Origin: Isoetes taiwanensis
Taxonomy: Eukaryota; Streptophyta; Lycopodiopsida; Isoetales; Isoetaceae
Reading direction: 5' to 3'
Assembly: GCA_021234155.1 (NCBI GenBank)
Contig: JAJEKV010000047.1
Coordinates: 8,844,033-8,908,032, forward strand
Length of the DNA: 64,000 nt
Of this stretch, positions 33,480 through 44,239 are shown piece after piece (the stretch's first letter is position 1; each line of letters opens with the position of its first letter). The notes beneath the pieces were generated by a model. It saw nothing but the letters and a program-made list of their open reading frames with translations, had not been told where the DNA came from and ran no database searches. The translations under genes were made by a program, and so were the position numbers.

Positions 33480-33950
33480 GCAGTTTACACATGCTAGTCA
33501 ACCTTTATATGTTCAAGGAACTTACCCATGTACTCAACATCTATTGGTCAGCCCATGAGCTACCAATTCTAAAATATCACCCACGCAACATCCATTGGTC
33601 AAACACCTACTACCAATTCCAAAGTATCTATAGGGAGCTTATTCACATCTATTCTTTATTGTTGCCAAGGTTGAGGAGTTTACACATGATAGTCAACCTC
33701 GATATGGTCAAGGAACTCACCCATTTTAACATCCATTGATCAACCCATGAGGAGCTTACTCACGCCTACTACCAATTCGAGGAGCTTGCTCACACCTACT
33801 ATCAATTCTGAAGTATCACTCATGAGGAGCCTACTTACACCTACTACCAATTCCAAAGTATCACCCATGAGGAGCTTACTCATACCTACTATTATTCTCC
33901 TAGGAGGAGCTTATCCATGTTACTCAACATCCATTAGTGGCACATTTTTG
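33480..33950. repeat. Degenerate minisatellite
   Basis: Repeated phrases GAGGAGCTTACTCA, CACCTACTACCAATTC and AAAGTATCACCCATG recur six or more times with spacing of roughly 45-60 bp; unit boundaries are blurred by substitutions and deletions. Confidence 0.75.
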
Positions 33951-34890
33951 ATAACTTCCTAGGACACTCCAAAAGACTCCATTGTTCTAGAACATTTAAG
34001 AATGCTATATTAGAGGTTGCATTTATTCTTGCTGTGATGATGAGGTAATTAAACTCAAGGCAACCCAAGGAGTTTGATTATGATAGGATATAATGTATTT
34101 TTTTCCCCAAGACCAGTTGCCATTAGACTTGTATAGCCCTAACAAAGTGCTACTAGCATATAAGGTGGGATTAATGTAGCTATCTTGCGTACTTAGCTTG
34201 GTTCTTTTGTGTACTGTGCACTACTCTTGGTTGGCTTCGTGGACATGCAACTGTACGTCACTATCCTTAGCTTTAAGTTTTTCTTTCTGAGCCCCTTTTA
34301 ATCCACATCTACTGTCACAAATTATAGGCCCGTCTCGGGAGGGTATTCCAAATGACCTTGTTGGCTATGGTCCTTGTCCTCCAATCGGCCTTTTAAAGTC
34401 CATATGGCATTTTTATGTATTTGTCGTATTCGGCTTAGTTTACAGAATGTTCTGATAGGTCCACAATGTATCAAGTATAAATTATGTGCATCTAAAACTA
34501 TGTAGGTTTACATAACACCTATCTGAATTCATTACCATATTCGAGTTGGTCACGGGTTCAACGCCTCGTTGTGAAAGTGGCCATGCAATGTAAAGTTGGT
34601 GGGGGAAGGACCCACTTCAGCAATGTAAAGTGGTGGGGGCAGGACCCATCTGGGTGTGTTGTAAAGTGTCACATGTTCCCTTCTTGGTCGTTTACTCGTA
34701 TAAATCAGATTAACATCCTTATATAAACATATGGGGGGCCATTTGCCCCCCTCCCCCCCCCTCCCCGTGGGCCCAGTGATTTACATACCTTCCTGCAGCG
34801 CCAAGCAAGGAACCCTGCTCCCTTTCTACCCCAGGCTACTTAGAACCAACACACCTTATGCGTCCTTTCTTCATTTAAGAAACCGAAATA
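33951..34890. other. No gene recognised; LTR-like relic and a C-run
   Basis: At 34545-34680, GGTCACGGGTTCAACGCC and two copies of CAATGTAAAG(T)TGGTGGGGG resemble the segment after the primer-binding site at 12.93 kb. A C-rich run (CCCCCCTCCCCCCCC) lies at about 34748-34765. Nothing else identified. Confidence 0.35.
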
Positions 34891-34891
34891 C

Positions 34892-35215
34892 CTATGCTTC
34901 CTCTGAATAGATCTTTATTGTGATTAGCTTATCATTCCAGTCACAAAACACCTGAAAGATGCCTATTGCAGAGGAATTTGTGTTTCCAGTGAAATCAGCC
35001 AGCCAAGAATCAATCAATTCAACCTCGAACTCTTCACAATTTGGGACAAAGGTGCATTCCTCTGTATACAAATGGTCCGGGAAGAATCCATTAACAATAA
35101 GATCTTTCCAGAGCTCAGAAAACTGTCCACTGAGAAATCCGCAAGTTAACCGACCTTCCTGTTTCAGAATTGCAAAGAATTTCCCTTCCATAGAGCACAC
35201 GATCTGCAAGTATTA
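34892..35215 (-). CDS. Terminal-exon-like ORF, unknown protein
   Basis: The minus-strand frame opens after a TTGCAG acceptor-like site near 35216 and runs 104-108 codons to a stop at 34892: IVCSMEGKFFAILKQEGRLT, CGFLSGQFSELWKDLIVNGF, then ECTFVPNCEEFEVELIDSWL. Composition and length look like a real last exon rather than chance. I recognise no domain. No upstream exon could be linked: 35220-35480 shows no matching coding segment, and a foldback lies at 35611. It may be a gene fragment. Confidence 0.4.
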
Positions 35216-35610
35216 ATTCCTCAAATTCGCCTTCAAGTTGCAGGATTCAGAGTAGAAACTCGAGTTCTTTCGCAAGAAAAGAGTTTGGAACAGAAATAAC
35301 AAACTAAAACAAGAAAATAGGTGCAATGCATTTTTAAGCTTCAGTATCAGCATTTATCTTAACAACGTGATCCTCTCGTTTATAGGCTGAGATCAGATCT
35401 CAGCCGCTGGATCAAAGTCTGTTATCAGCTATAACACATTGTGGCCCAAACGTTATGCATCTGAATGCATAAGAACCTGGGATGTTATGCCGCCATCGCC
35501 AAGCTGTTGTGACGGAAACAAGAGACGCTATTGTTGCAGAGCCTGCATCCTTCGTCGGATCTGAGATAAAACGCTCGGATCACGTTGTTAAGGCGGATAA
35601 TGCCCCACAT

Positions 35611-35720
35611 CCCTCGGGTATTATGCAAATTTTTTTTTGGGGCATTTTGTGTATGGCCAAAATGTCTTGGGCCATACACAAAATGGCCCTCAAATTTTTT
35701 GTTTTACATAATACCCTCGG
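35611..35720. repeat. Foldback/MITE-like hairpin, about 48-bp arms
   Basis: Left arm (35611-35658, CCCTCGGGTATTATG ... CATTTTGTGTATGGCC) and right arm (35670-35720, GGCCATACACAAAATG ... ATAATACCCTCGG) are near-perfect reverse complements around an 11-nt loop. Confidence 0.85.
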
Positions 35721-35789
35721 TCACGGGGTTACCTCTCATAAAAAATTTCCACTTGGAGGAAATTTGCTTGGAGGATATTTCCCACTCGT

Positions 35790-37039
35790 AACCTACACCA
35801 CCTGCAAATTCCTTAAGATTATCTTCTAAGTTTTTTTCATGTCTTTTTTAAGTGTTTTTGAGTGTTTTATCAGTGTTAAATTTCAGGCGGCGCTCTGGTG
35901 GCGCCGCCACCACAATAGACAATAACATTACAATACAACTTAATTTTTTAATACAGCTTAAATTCTTTATATCAAAATCCTTCATACTGAAGATCAACAA
36001 CTTCACATTTCCAAGTTGAAAAAATTTCGCATTTCAAAGTTCAAAAAGTGATTCAGTTACTATCAGATCTCCAAGTTATATCAAACATCCTCAAGAAATT
36101 TTTGGAATTGAAGCCATCGAGCAAAAGAAAGGATCGATGAAGGCAAGAGAGGTTCGGCAAGATGAAATCAAGGGCGCCCATCTGCAGATTAAGTGGATAG
36201 ATTGCAGAAGAGGAGTTGCGGCCATGCTGTTCTGTTGCTGCTGATCTGCCATAGAGCCTAATCTCTGTCGCTTCTGCCATATCTAAGAGCAGGGGATCCG
36301 TCTGCCAGCAAATCCGCCCTGCCCTAACGGATCTGCCGCATGCACAGAGGACAGGAAAAGAAAATAAGTGGAGAAGAGTACAAGATCTGGAAGAAATCGG
36401 CCTTAAAGAAAGCATTGGGCGGTCAGATTCTTACAGAGATAGCTAGTTTTATGGAAAGAAACCACAAGAGGGAAGTTAAGCCCAGCAAATCGGCCTGTTT
36501 ACAGAATATCAGGCCTGTTTACAGAATATCAGAAGTTAAGCCCAGCAAATCGGCCTGTTTACAGAATATCAGTAAGTAGAAAATTTGCAGAACTTGATCT
36601 TCTCTGAAAAAACGTGTTCACTTGCACACAAGAGCTGCATGCAACTGCAAATAACTCAAGAAACATCTCTGACTACCAATATAGTCCAATAGAGTAAATC
36701 CAGCGACTCCATTACACTAAATCCGAAGATTTACCGCCAAACAAAACTGCACAGGAGCAGATCTACACGAAAACCTGCAAAAAAACCAAAAAACATATAA
36801 ATAATCAAGAAAACAGAAAAAAACAGAGAATACAAAAGAGAAAAGTACGTCAAATTGAAGCTGAGATCCCAGCGCCTCCATTGACGCCACTCCGACGCCC
36901 TAGCGCTGACGAAAACCCTCCGGAGCTCCACTGCCGGAATACACGTCGGCAAAAAGGGAAAAAGGAATAGTAAAAATTAAAAAAATATATTTTATAGCAC
37001 TGCCGACGTGGCAGGGGGAATTTCCAGGTGGTGTAGGTT
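35790..37039. repeat. Sequence bounded by inverted AACCTACACCACCTG motifs, upstream of the acetylesterase
   Basis: AACCTACACCACCTG followed by CAAATTCC at 35790-35812 recurs inverted at 37017-37039 with one mismatch. Each end also lies near a GC-rich block (GGCGGCG...GCCGCC at about 35888-35912; GCGAGCGGCGGCGCCAC at about 37043-37060). It may be a non-autonomous DNA element inserted in the gene's upstream region. No transposase is present. Confidence 0.4.
36472..36572. repeat. Short tandem repeat (41-bp unit with a 20-bp sub-duplication)
   Basis: The unit GAAGTTAAGCCCAGCAAATC + GGCCTGTTTACAGAATATC occurs at 36472-36512 and again at 36532-36572. The second half alone (GCCTGTTTACAGAATATCAG) is repeated in between. 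Confidence 0.85.
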
Positions 37040-37202
37040 CTCTCGCGAGCGGCGGCGCCACTTGCGGATTTCCACCCGGAAACCGCCAGGTGGCGGAAGT
37101 TCCCCTTACATGGAGGTCTTCGGGATGGCAAAAACAGGACCATGCAGAATTTTCTTTCGACACCTGGGATAAGAAGCTTCTGAAAAGACAATTCATACGA
37201 TT

Positions 37203-39379
37203 ATGGCCACGAAGAGTTGCGTTGCAGCTTTACTTTTATCTTATGCCATTGCCATTTCCTCTGCGGTACCAATTTGCCCCATCATCGTTTCCAACTCAAC
37301 TTCACAATTAGTCAATCTTACAATTCTCGAAAATGCAGTTCAGGAAGGAGCGGGTATGTCCTCAATCCTTTTTTTTCCTGTACTTCAGCATAGTTCATTT
37401 TGTTGGAGTTAGAACTTCTAACTCCAACAAAATGAAAACTTAGAACTCTAAACTCTTAATCTCATATTTATGATGCTTTGCATTTTGAGTAGTGTGTTTG
37501 GATGGTAGCCCTCCGGCATACCACTTCAGAAAAGGAAACTCCAGTAACTGGAACGTTTTCTTGGAGGTTTGTTCAGCTTCTTAATTATCTTAGTAGATAC
37601 CACAGCAACAATTAAGCTAGTTTATGTATATTTGGACACAGGGAGGAGCTTGGTGCTATGGGAATACAGATAGGTCATGTGCCGAGAGGAGCAAGACCGA
37701 CCTTGGGTCATCCAAGTTTATGTCCGAGCAAATATCTTTCACAAATTTCTTCAGCAATTCATGCATAGAAAATCCAGGTAAGATTTTCTGAAATATCAAA
37801 AAGAGTGCAATTGCACTCAGGCCAACATACATGGTTAATCCCATTATGAATCTGCGGTTTATATTTTACTTCTATAACTGCAATGTTTAAGGGATGATAC
37901 AGATAGTAAATTTTATGTGTTTGGATGGGTTGCTTCATTCGACTGCGGATGTCTGTGCAGATTTTTGGGATTGGAATCATGTGTATGTAAGAACTTGCGA
38001 TGGCGCATCATTTAGTGGTGATATAGACCAGCCAGTATCGATTCATACTGGGAATAAGGTTCTCTCCAAGATTTCATAAAGCTTGTCCTCGGGTTGTTAT
38101 AAATTTAATAGTAAATGTGTTGTTGCAGACTCAACTTTTATACTACAGAGGTCACAAAATCTGGCGATTTCTAATAAAAGATCTTTTAGAAAAAGGGATG
38201 AAAAGTGCTGAGAAGGTAGTTTTAAAATCGTAGTTATGTTGGCTGGCAAACTTCCTATCATGGTGTTTTGCAGGCAGTCTTGTCAGGATGTTCAGCTGGA
38301 GGGGTTGCAGTATCTCTACTTTGTGACGAATTCAAAGATCTCCTTCCCAAGGAAACCGCAGTGAAATGCTTTATGGATGGTGGTTTTTTCCTTGATTTGT
38401 AAGGATAACTCAAGAGTTCCTATAATAAATTTTTCTGCCTTCCTGTTTAATGCTCTATTCATTGTGCAGGGAAAGCGTCCATAGAAACAGAAGTATTCGT
38501 TCCATCATGGATAATATTGTGAAAGAACATGTATGACATAGAAGCTTAAGGCAGGGACTTTTGAATGACCATCATCTAATTCTTGCGGCATGATTTGTAG
38601 AATGTTTCAGTGGGACTACAGAGAAACAAAATCTCAGTAAAAGAAGCTTATAAGGTAAACGTGAAAAAAAAGTAAAGCAAGACTAACTATTTAAAGCTTA
38701 AGATTACTACATTATAACCTGGAAGAATAGCTACAATAACCATCTGAGCTTTCTGCAGCAATTTTTCCCTCAATATGTTTTGCCTCACGTAAAAGCTCCC
38801 GTATTTCTTCTTAATCTTCAGATATGATACGTGGCGGTGCACGTGCCGGATGTGTATTGAAATTTCATATCATTTGAGTTTCTAAAATGTTTTATAGATT
38901 CGAAATGTCCCATCTTGTATCCTCTTTGGGAGATCAAAGGATGCGTGCAAAATTACATCGCATGCAACTCTACGCAAATGCAATTATACAAGGTATGTGA
39001 ACACGTTCTCTATCTAGTTATGCGATTTCTTAAGTTTAACAAAAGCGTGCATCATCCAGATTCGTAAAACAACATCTTTGAAAGAGTTGAAGTTTGTGCT
39101 TGAGAAACATGATTGGGGAATGTTTATTAATCGTGCTTCCATCATTGCGAAGGGAGGTGAATGGAACAACACAAGAGTGCACAACAAAGGTACTACAAAT
39201 CCACTTTAAAGAACAAGGAAAAATTGATATTCTGAATACACTCATTTTGTGGCAAATAGACTATTTCGGCAAGCCTTGGAGATTGGGTGTTTGAACGGAG
39301 AAGAGCAAAAGAGCTGGACTGTTGCCCCTTTCCATGCAATCCAACGTGCATAACATATTACGAAGACCAATGGCTCTGA
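37203..39379 (+). pseudogene. Pectin acetylesterase (Notum/PAE family), 3' half frame-disrupted
   Basis: It removes acetyl groups from cell-wall pectin and would be secreted. The Met at 37203 opens a hydrophobic signal peptide (ATKSCVAALLLSYAIAISSA) and then VNLTILENAVQEGA. Exons: 37203-37353, 37493-37566, 37642-37777, 37961-38058, 38129-38215, 38274-38398, 38470-38530, 38601-38654, about 38757-38835, 38898-38992, 39060-39189, 39260-39379. The first seven have GT/AG sites and keep frame. Family landmarks are VCLDGSPPAYHFRKG, GGAWC (usually GGGWC), RTCDGASFSGD, GCSAGG (nucleophile Ser), FFPQYVLPHVKAP, YDTW (Asp), CFHHCEG (His) and GDWVFERRRAKELDC. After exon 8, one extra base precedes YDTW (about 38822), frame changes inside 38898-38992, and small indels surround CFHHC (39135-39155). 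The protein as given would be truncated. This is a pseudogene, or sequence indels. Confidence 0.85.
37394..37436. repeat. Perfect palindrome in acetylesterase intron 1
   Basis: Arms of 21 bp (37394-37414 and 37416-37436, TTCATTTTGTTGGAGTTAGAA and complement) around a single C. It lies 40 bp inside the first intron. Confidence 0.9.
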
Positions 39380-39554
39380 CTACGTCTAAAATGCCACTGC
39401 TTCAAAATGCACATGTTTATGCCCTCTTATAATACTGACCCTTGGCATGGAAGTTGTCATATGGTAATGAGCCTTGGAGACTACATATTCTAGCCTAGAC
39501 ATCATTGTTGCCCGAGTCAAAGGGGTCATGTCAATCTGGCTTTTATGCCAAAAT

Positions 39555-39563
39555 GCATACAAC
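39555..39563. repeat. LINE target site duplication GCATACAAC, left
   Basis: Repeated exactly at 59938-59946, just past the 5'-truncated end of the LINE. A third occurrence at about 50338 belongs to the duplicated copy. Confidence 0.8.
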
Positions 39564-40050
39564 CCTTTTTTTTTTAGGGTAAGAGTGTGTATGTATTAAT
39601 ATATAAGATAAAAGTACATCATATCCCCATATAAGGGAAGAAAGAGTATAGCCAGATATTGTGTACTCAAGGTAATATCACCTCTTCCCCACCATGTGGG
39701 TACTATAAGGGAGATCACCTGTCTTCACCATATAGTGGGTACTACAGAGTGACTACACTCCTTTTCCACATCTGGAACCCCACAACACTTAGCTCAGTAT
39801 GGCTAAGACACTTGCCACCACATTATTGGCATCAGTTGCATCCATAGGATTTCTGTTGAGCCAATGACATCTAAAGAAGGAATAGAACCCTTCCAGTGTC
39901 CCTAGTCTGTCTAGCTCTCTGTTATATCTTACACCTTTATGTCGATGATGTGACAGAGCCACCAATGCAACTTCCAGATTGAAATAGTTTTTCAGTCTTG
40001 TTATGCAGATCGCTGACCCCCAATAGCTATATCACAGCGGTGCTTCCAGA

Positions 40051-41059
40051 TCAGAGTGCAATGTTAAGTAGCGAGGCTTCTATGCAGTTTCTATCCAATG
40101 CTATTACTAAATCAGGCCATATTAGTTGATGCATAAATATACCAATAATGGGGCTTACCCAAAGCCAGAACTTTGCAATCGATGGACAGAAGAAAAGGTG
40201 TCCAACCGACTCCCGCACCTGACATCCAAGTGGGCATTTATCATCACCAGTCATATGTCTAATATAGAGGTTCTCATTTGTACTCAGCCCACCCTGCAGG
40301 GCTAGCCATCTAAAGAACTGAATCTTCTTAGAACAGATAGATTTCCAAGAGTTAGCTAGGATTTCTTTTGTCATCACATGACCCAAACTAAGCCTTATCT
40401 CTGCCTTCAGAGGCGTATCCTTACAAAGAGATTGATAGATCCTATCCACATTATAGATCACTTGTCCATCAAGTAGCCAATTTTCTTGCGGTCCAATGAC
40501 CCCTGACACATTCCTGACTCTCAAGAGGATCTCTCTAAGAACTGCCTTGTCCCCTTCCCCAGTCGAGTGGACTCTATTCTTGAACTTGGTCCAACTAATC
40601 CACCTGCCATTCTCCCATAAGTGTTGCAACTGTGTGATTCCTAATCTCTTCCATTTAATGAAGATACGAGGATGAGAGAGAGCTAAGGGGAGTCCATCTC
40701 TATCCCAAATGTTCGTGTTCCAAAAGATACTAAACCCTCCTGCTTCCCTTGGAGGGATCATAGGGGTAAAAGCATGCTGCACTTCCATCCATGCTTGCAG
40801 AATCCTTCTCATGACAGGAGATGTCCCAGGAGCCAGCTTAAAGCTATAGTACAAGGCTCCAAGCTCATCCCTAGGGAGAGAGGGCTTGCCTAGTAGCTTA
40901 CCTTGCTTCAGCCAGTAGGACACGAACCTCAGGGCCAGAGATGACTCATTCTGAAGAGCTCTCCAGACAAGTTTAGCTGCCAGAGCCTGAGCTTGTACAA
41001 AGGGATCTTTGCAACCCAAGCCTCCATCCTTCTTGTCTCGACATAGCTCGGACCAAGCC
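40051..41059 (-). pseudogene. LINE RT C-terminal and zinc-binding region, copy 1
   Basis: Open minus-strand frame of about 340 codons (the first 19 residues from 41115 belong to the LTR). It reads AWSELCRDKKDGGLGCKDPF, ILQAWMEVQHAFTPMIPPRE, ANSWKSICSKKIQFFRWLAL and CPLGCQVRESVGHLFFCPSI. The Cys-x3-Cys...His-x4-Cys pattern is the RT zinc-binding C-terminus of plant L1 elements. It ends at 40051 and is followed by about 480 bp of 3' UTR to the poly(A). The frame is uninterrupted, implying a rather recent insertion. Confidence 0.85.
41055..41059. repeat. Target site duplication AAGCC, left
   Basis: AAGCC precedes LTR copy 1; matching copies are at 57418-57422 and 59030-59034. Confidence 0.85.
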
Positions 41060-42661
41060 TGTGACGTTCCAACATAATATACACCCCGAATACGTATATT
41101 ATACTGCCACGTCACCCGTACATGTCACGGATGACATGTACTTGCGAGACGTATAGGGTTGCACCTAGGGGGCAAGGGTTGCACCTAGGGGGCAACATTG
41201 AATGTTGTGCATGTTAAATAAACATACACAATTAATAACCCCATGGACCCCATTGCCAAATGGCTAAATCCCATTTGGCCAATATCTAACCTAACCCTAA
41301 GGGTTTCTATAAAAGGGCTTTCTCCTTAAACCCTAAACCTTTCTTCTCTTTGCATTTTAGGGTTTTTCCTAGAGCTCCTTTCCTCTCTCGAGTTCAGGGT
41401 TCTCTTGAGCCATTTCGGCCAAGTATGGACTTCAATCCGCATTGCTGAGCTCCGGAAAGCCGGATTTGCACAATAGATTATCGATTACCAGCCATCTTCA
41501 GCAAGATCAGGAGCATGGACGCCTTCCGAGGGTCGAGCGGGTCAAGGAGCGGTATCTAGTTGTTTGTTGTGCAAAGCCAATCTTTGGGCAAGGCAATAGG
41601 CTGGTTTAGTATGTTAGATCAACTCTAGAGGCCTTATAGATCCCGAGATCATAAGCCCTAACTAAGGAACCTAACTCGTTGTTTAGGTAGATAGATTAGA
41701 CGATATTCTCTATTTCAGTTACGTGATGTTGTATGTATTTCACTCTGTGATCTCCATGTATTGGGAAGGGGGTAGAGACCTAAAAGCGTGTAGAGATGAT
41801 CCTAGGTAGCACCACTAGTTCCCAATTATATGCCCGTGCCGGGAACCCGCTTTGGTTGTGGGTGAAGGGGCTAGGCCGGTTGATAAGGAGGAACTTGTCT
41901 CATCGCGGACTGATCCCTCCGTAGTAAGGCCTATCGGGGGTCTCTGTGGGCTAGGCTTAATGGCTTGTCACTGCGTGTGGGCAAGGCATGAGCTCGACAC
42001 TCGTGGGGTGGTGAATATGACCTTCCAGTGAGTTCAAGTCGAATAAGGGCAGTGGCCCTCTAGCCGCCTGTGATGAGCATGGATACCTCCGGAGGGGAGG
42101 CAACTCTCTTCCTGCCTCATCGGGGCTGGGGAGATGCAACCCAGTAGTAGTAGCCCCTCTGGCTATTCACCAGTCCCAACGCTTTTCAGCCTACTCTGCA
42201 AAGTGTGCACGGGAGGGGCGGATGGAATGGACTACCCTAAGCCATGTTCTATGCCAGCCAAATCCATTGCCATGAATTCTGTCTGCAATGAACTCTGGAG
42301 ACCCTAGCCGTCAGTCATCCCCCTGGAGTCTGAGCCCTGGGTAGGATCTCCCCTCTTGTTATTTATGTTATGTGATGATGTTATTTCTATGGTATTGCTA
42401 TCTCTGTGATGTTGTATTGTATTCACCTCTCGAGGTACTTGTATTTTTGTTTCATCGTTAGTTGTGCTCACGTTTGTTTATTCACGCTTCCGCGAGATAG
42501 GTCGACCGATGGAAGGCGGGTGAATGACACATCCATTCTTCCCTTTTTGGCTCATCCCGATGGGGAGTGGAGTCAGTGGATGGCCCCCGCCGCTGTAGTC
42601 GTTAGGGGAATGCTCCTCCGAATACGATGTGGGCATCGTATAAGGAGTAGGGGACGTCACA
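41060..42661 (+). repeat. LTR copy 1 (5' LTR of a Ty3-type element)
   Basis: 1602 bp, TGTGACGT ... ACGTCACA with inverted ends, followed by a primer-binding site. It is about the same as 57423-59029. It shares its first 11 bases and the block TGCAAAGTGTGCAC...GGGAGGGGCGGATGGA with the chromovirus LTR, so the two are distant relatives. Confidence 0.9.
41308..41337 (+). promoter_or_regulatory. LTR promoter: TATA box and telobox
   Basis: TATAAAAG at 41308-41315 followed by the plant telobox AAACCCTAAA at 41328-41337. The same pair is in LTR copy 2 (57661-57668 and 57681-57690). Teloboxes usually sit next to TATA boxes in housekeeping and translation-related plant promoters. Confidence 0.65.
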
Positions 42662-42662
42662 G

Positions 42663-42674
42663 TGGTATCAGAGC
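42663..42674 (+). promoter_or_regulatory. Primer-binding site, tRNA-iMet
   Basis: TGGTATCAGAGC, exact, one base after the 5' LTR. Confidence 0.9.
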
Positions 42675-42867
42675 ATGATCTTGGTAGACCAGGATCGAGC
42701 ACTGACCATTTTCCTTAGGACTAACAGTAGACTTCCAGTCTTGGGAACAACCTCCCAAGCAAGAACCTCGAAAATTGGGAAAATGTTTTCCCCAATTGTA
42801 GTGCAAAGACAATAGGTTAATGCTAAGAGTAGTGATAAGTTTTAGCAAAACCCAACCTAAAATGGCC

Positions 42868-43168
42868 AAAAGAGGTGACCCCTCACGAGTGCGCCTGAGA
42901 CCAATTCGGTTTGCAAACCGATTCGACTCCGGGCGCCTTTGTGGTGAGTGGTGGACCCATGTTGACCTAGTTAGATGTATAATTTAGCTAAACTAATGGT
43001 GCAGTTCAGCTTATCTCCTTGATTCTAGCTAGTTTTGCATATTATAACACTAAGAAACCCCTTGTAAATTGAAAATTGGACCCCAAAAAGAGGTGACCCC
43101 TCACAGAGTGCGCCCAGACCAATGTGGTTTGCAAACCAATTCGACCACGGCGCACCGTGGTGAGTGGT
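42868..43168. repeat. Two about 85-bp modules with palindromic core
   Basis: AAAAGAGGTGACCCCTCAC ... GGTTTGCAAACC ... GGTGAGTGGT at 42868-42952 and again at 43087-43168. Each carries the palindrome GGTTTGCAAACC and ends that mirror each other (GGTGACCCCTCAC / GGTGAGTGG). Confidence 0.75.
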
Positions 43169-43910
43169 CAAACTTTGAACCTTCCAGAATTTGAGTTATA
43201 CAGCTCCAAATCGCCTGAAATTTGTTGCGTTAGGACCATTAAAGAGTCTAAAATCCATTTATGACCTCAAATTATGCTAAAAATATTATAATCCTCCTCA
43301 AAATGACCAAAATAGGTCAAACCTTAAATTCTGTCTCCCAAACTATAGTTTATTTAGAAATAGAAGCAATAGCTTTTAAGGTACAAGGCTAGAGCCACAG
43401 AAGGGCAAGGAGCACGACTTTTTGAAGACATTGAAGACCCAGGCGACCCAAGAGAGGAAGCACTATGGCAAATACCTCTACAACAAGCGGCGGCTGAAGA
43501 CAGGGCACAACCGACCTATCAACAATCTTCATCGAATGGAAGACATAACGTTAATCATCTCGCATGAAGAACCTTCTCGACTATCAAGAACTTCGATTGC
43601 AACATCCACGAGCTCGTGAGAAAGAAGATTGCTAGTTTATTGTAAATATAAATTTATGTTTTGATCATGTTAATATGTTAAATAAGGTGTAAGTAGAATG
43701 TGTTACTAAGTTCTGCAGTTGGAATTAACAAAGTTGGAGCAAAACTCAGTGTTTTCGGCCCCACACTTTCCCCAAATTAGATAGAATTTGTTGCAATAGG
43801 ATCCTTAGAATGTACTCTTTAGCTTGATTAGCTTGTCTTGTGCTTAGCAATACCTTAGAATCCTAAATTTTCCTTTATCCAAATTTTTTTCTAAAATTAG
43901 GGTTTCTGCC

Positions 43911-44128
43911 TATAAGTAGACCACAACCCTCATTTGCATCCTACACCTTTGCTCCTCGCTCCAAGCCGATTTTTAGCTCTGCAGGAGGCTCCTTCATCCA
44001 TTTTGATATCCCCAGCTGGCTCTAGCATCATGGCAACCATCAATGCTATTCCCTATTTTACCGGGGACATTATGGGTGAGTTCCATGCAAAGATAGGTCC
44101 TTCTCTAGTAGAACTTCCCCTTGCATAG
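43911..44128 (+). other. Internal TATA box and short ORF in the LTR element
   Basis: CCTATAAGTAGACC (TATA at about 43911) lies 120 bp upstream of a Met at 44030 (MATINAIPYFTGDIMGEFHA), which stops at 44128. The arrangement parallels the TATA-led ORF in the chromovirus at 26.4 kb. Whether either is transcribed is unknown. Confidence 0.4.
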
Positions 44129-44239
44129 GATACTTTAGGACAGCCTTTAAGATAGACAAATACCTAGAAAATACGGCCGGCCGCTTTGTCAGTAGTCAGT
44201 AGCAATTTTTTCTATTCCATAGAGCCCAAACCCGGATAG

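Larger units (their letters stand above)
39141..41059 (+). repeat. Duplicated segment, copy 1 (acetylesterase 3' end plus LINE)
   Basis: From ATCATTGCGAAGGG at 39141 this sequence is nearly identical to 49926-51658 joined to 57235-57422. It includes the last part of acetylesterase exon 11 and all of exon 12, 3' flank, and the LINE 3' half. Both copies run into the same LTR at the same base. Confidence 0.95.

Noticed and set aside
33480-33950. CRISPR-like array
   Set aside because: Units are contiguous and degenerate without unique spacers; a minisatellite in plant DNA.
36900-37196. Overlapping minus-strand frames upstream of the acetylesterase
   Set aside because: They run through GC-rich repeat-like sequence and have no domain or splice context; likely chance frames.
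40051-41115. Reading the 354-codon frame as one host gene starting at 41115
   Set aside because: The first 19 residues are LTR sequence; the rest is LINE RT C-terminus, and the join is the insertion site.
41308-41345. CCCTAAA words as interstitial telomere repeat
   Set aside because: Only single teloboxes next to a TATA box, not a tandem array.
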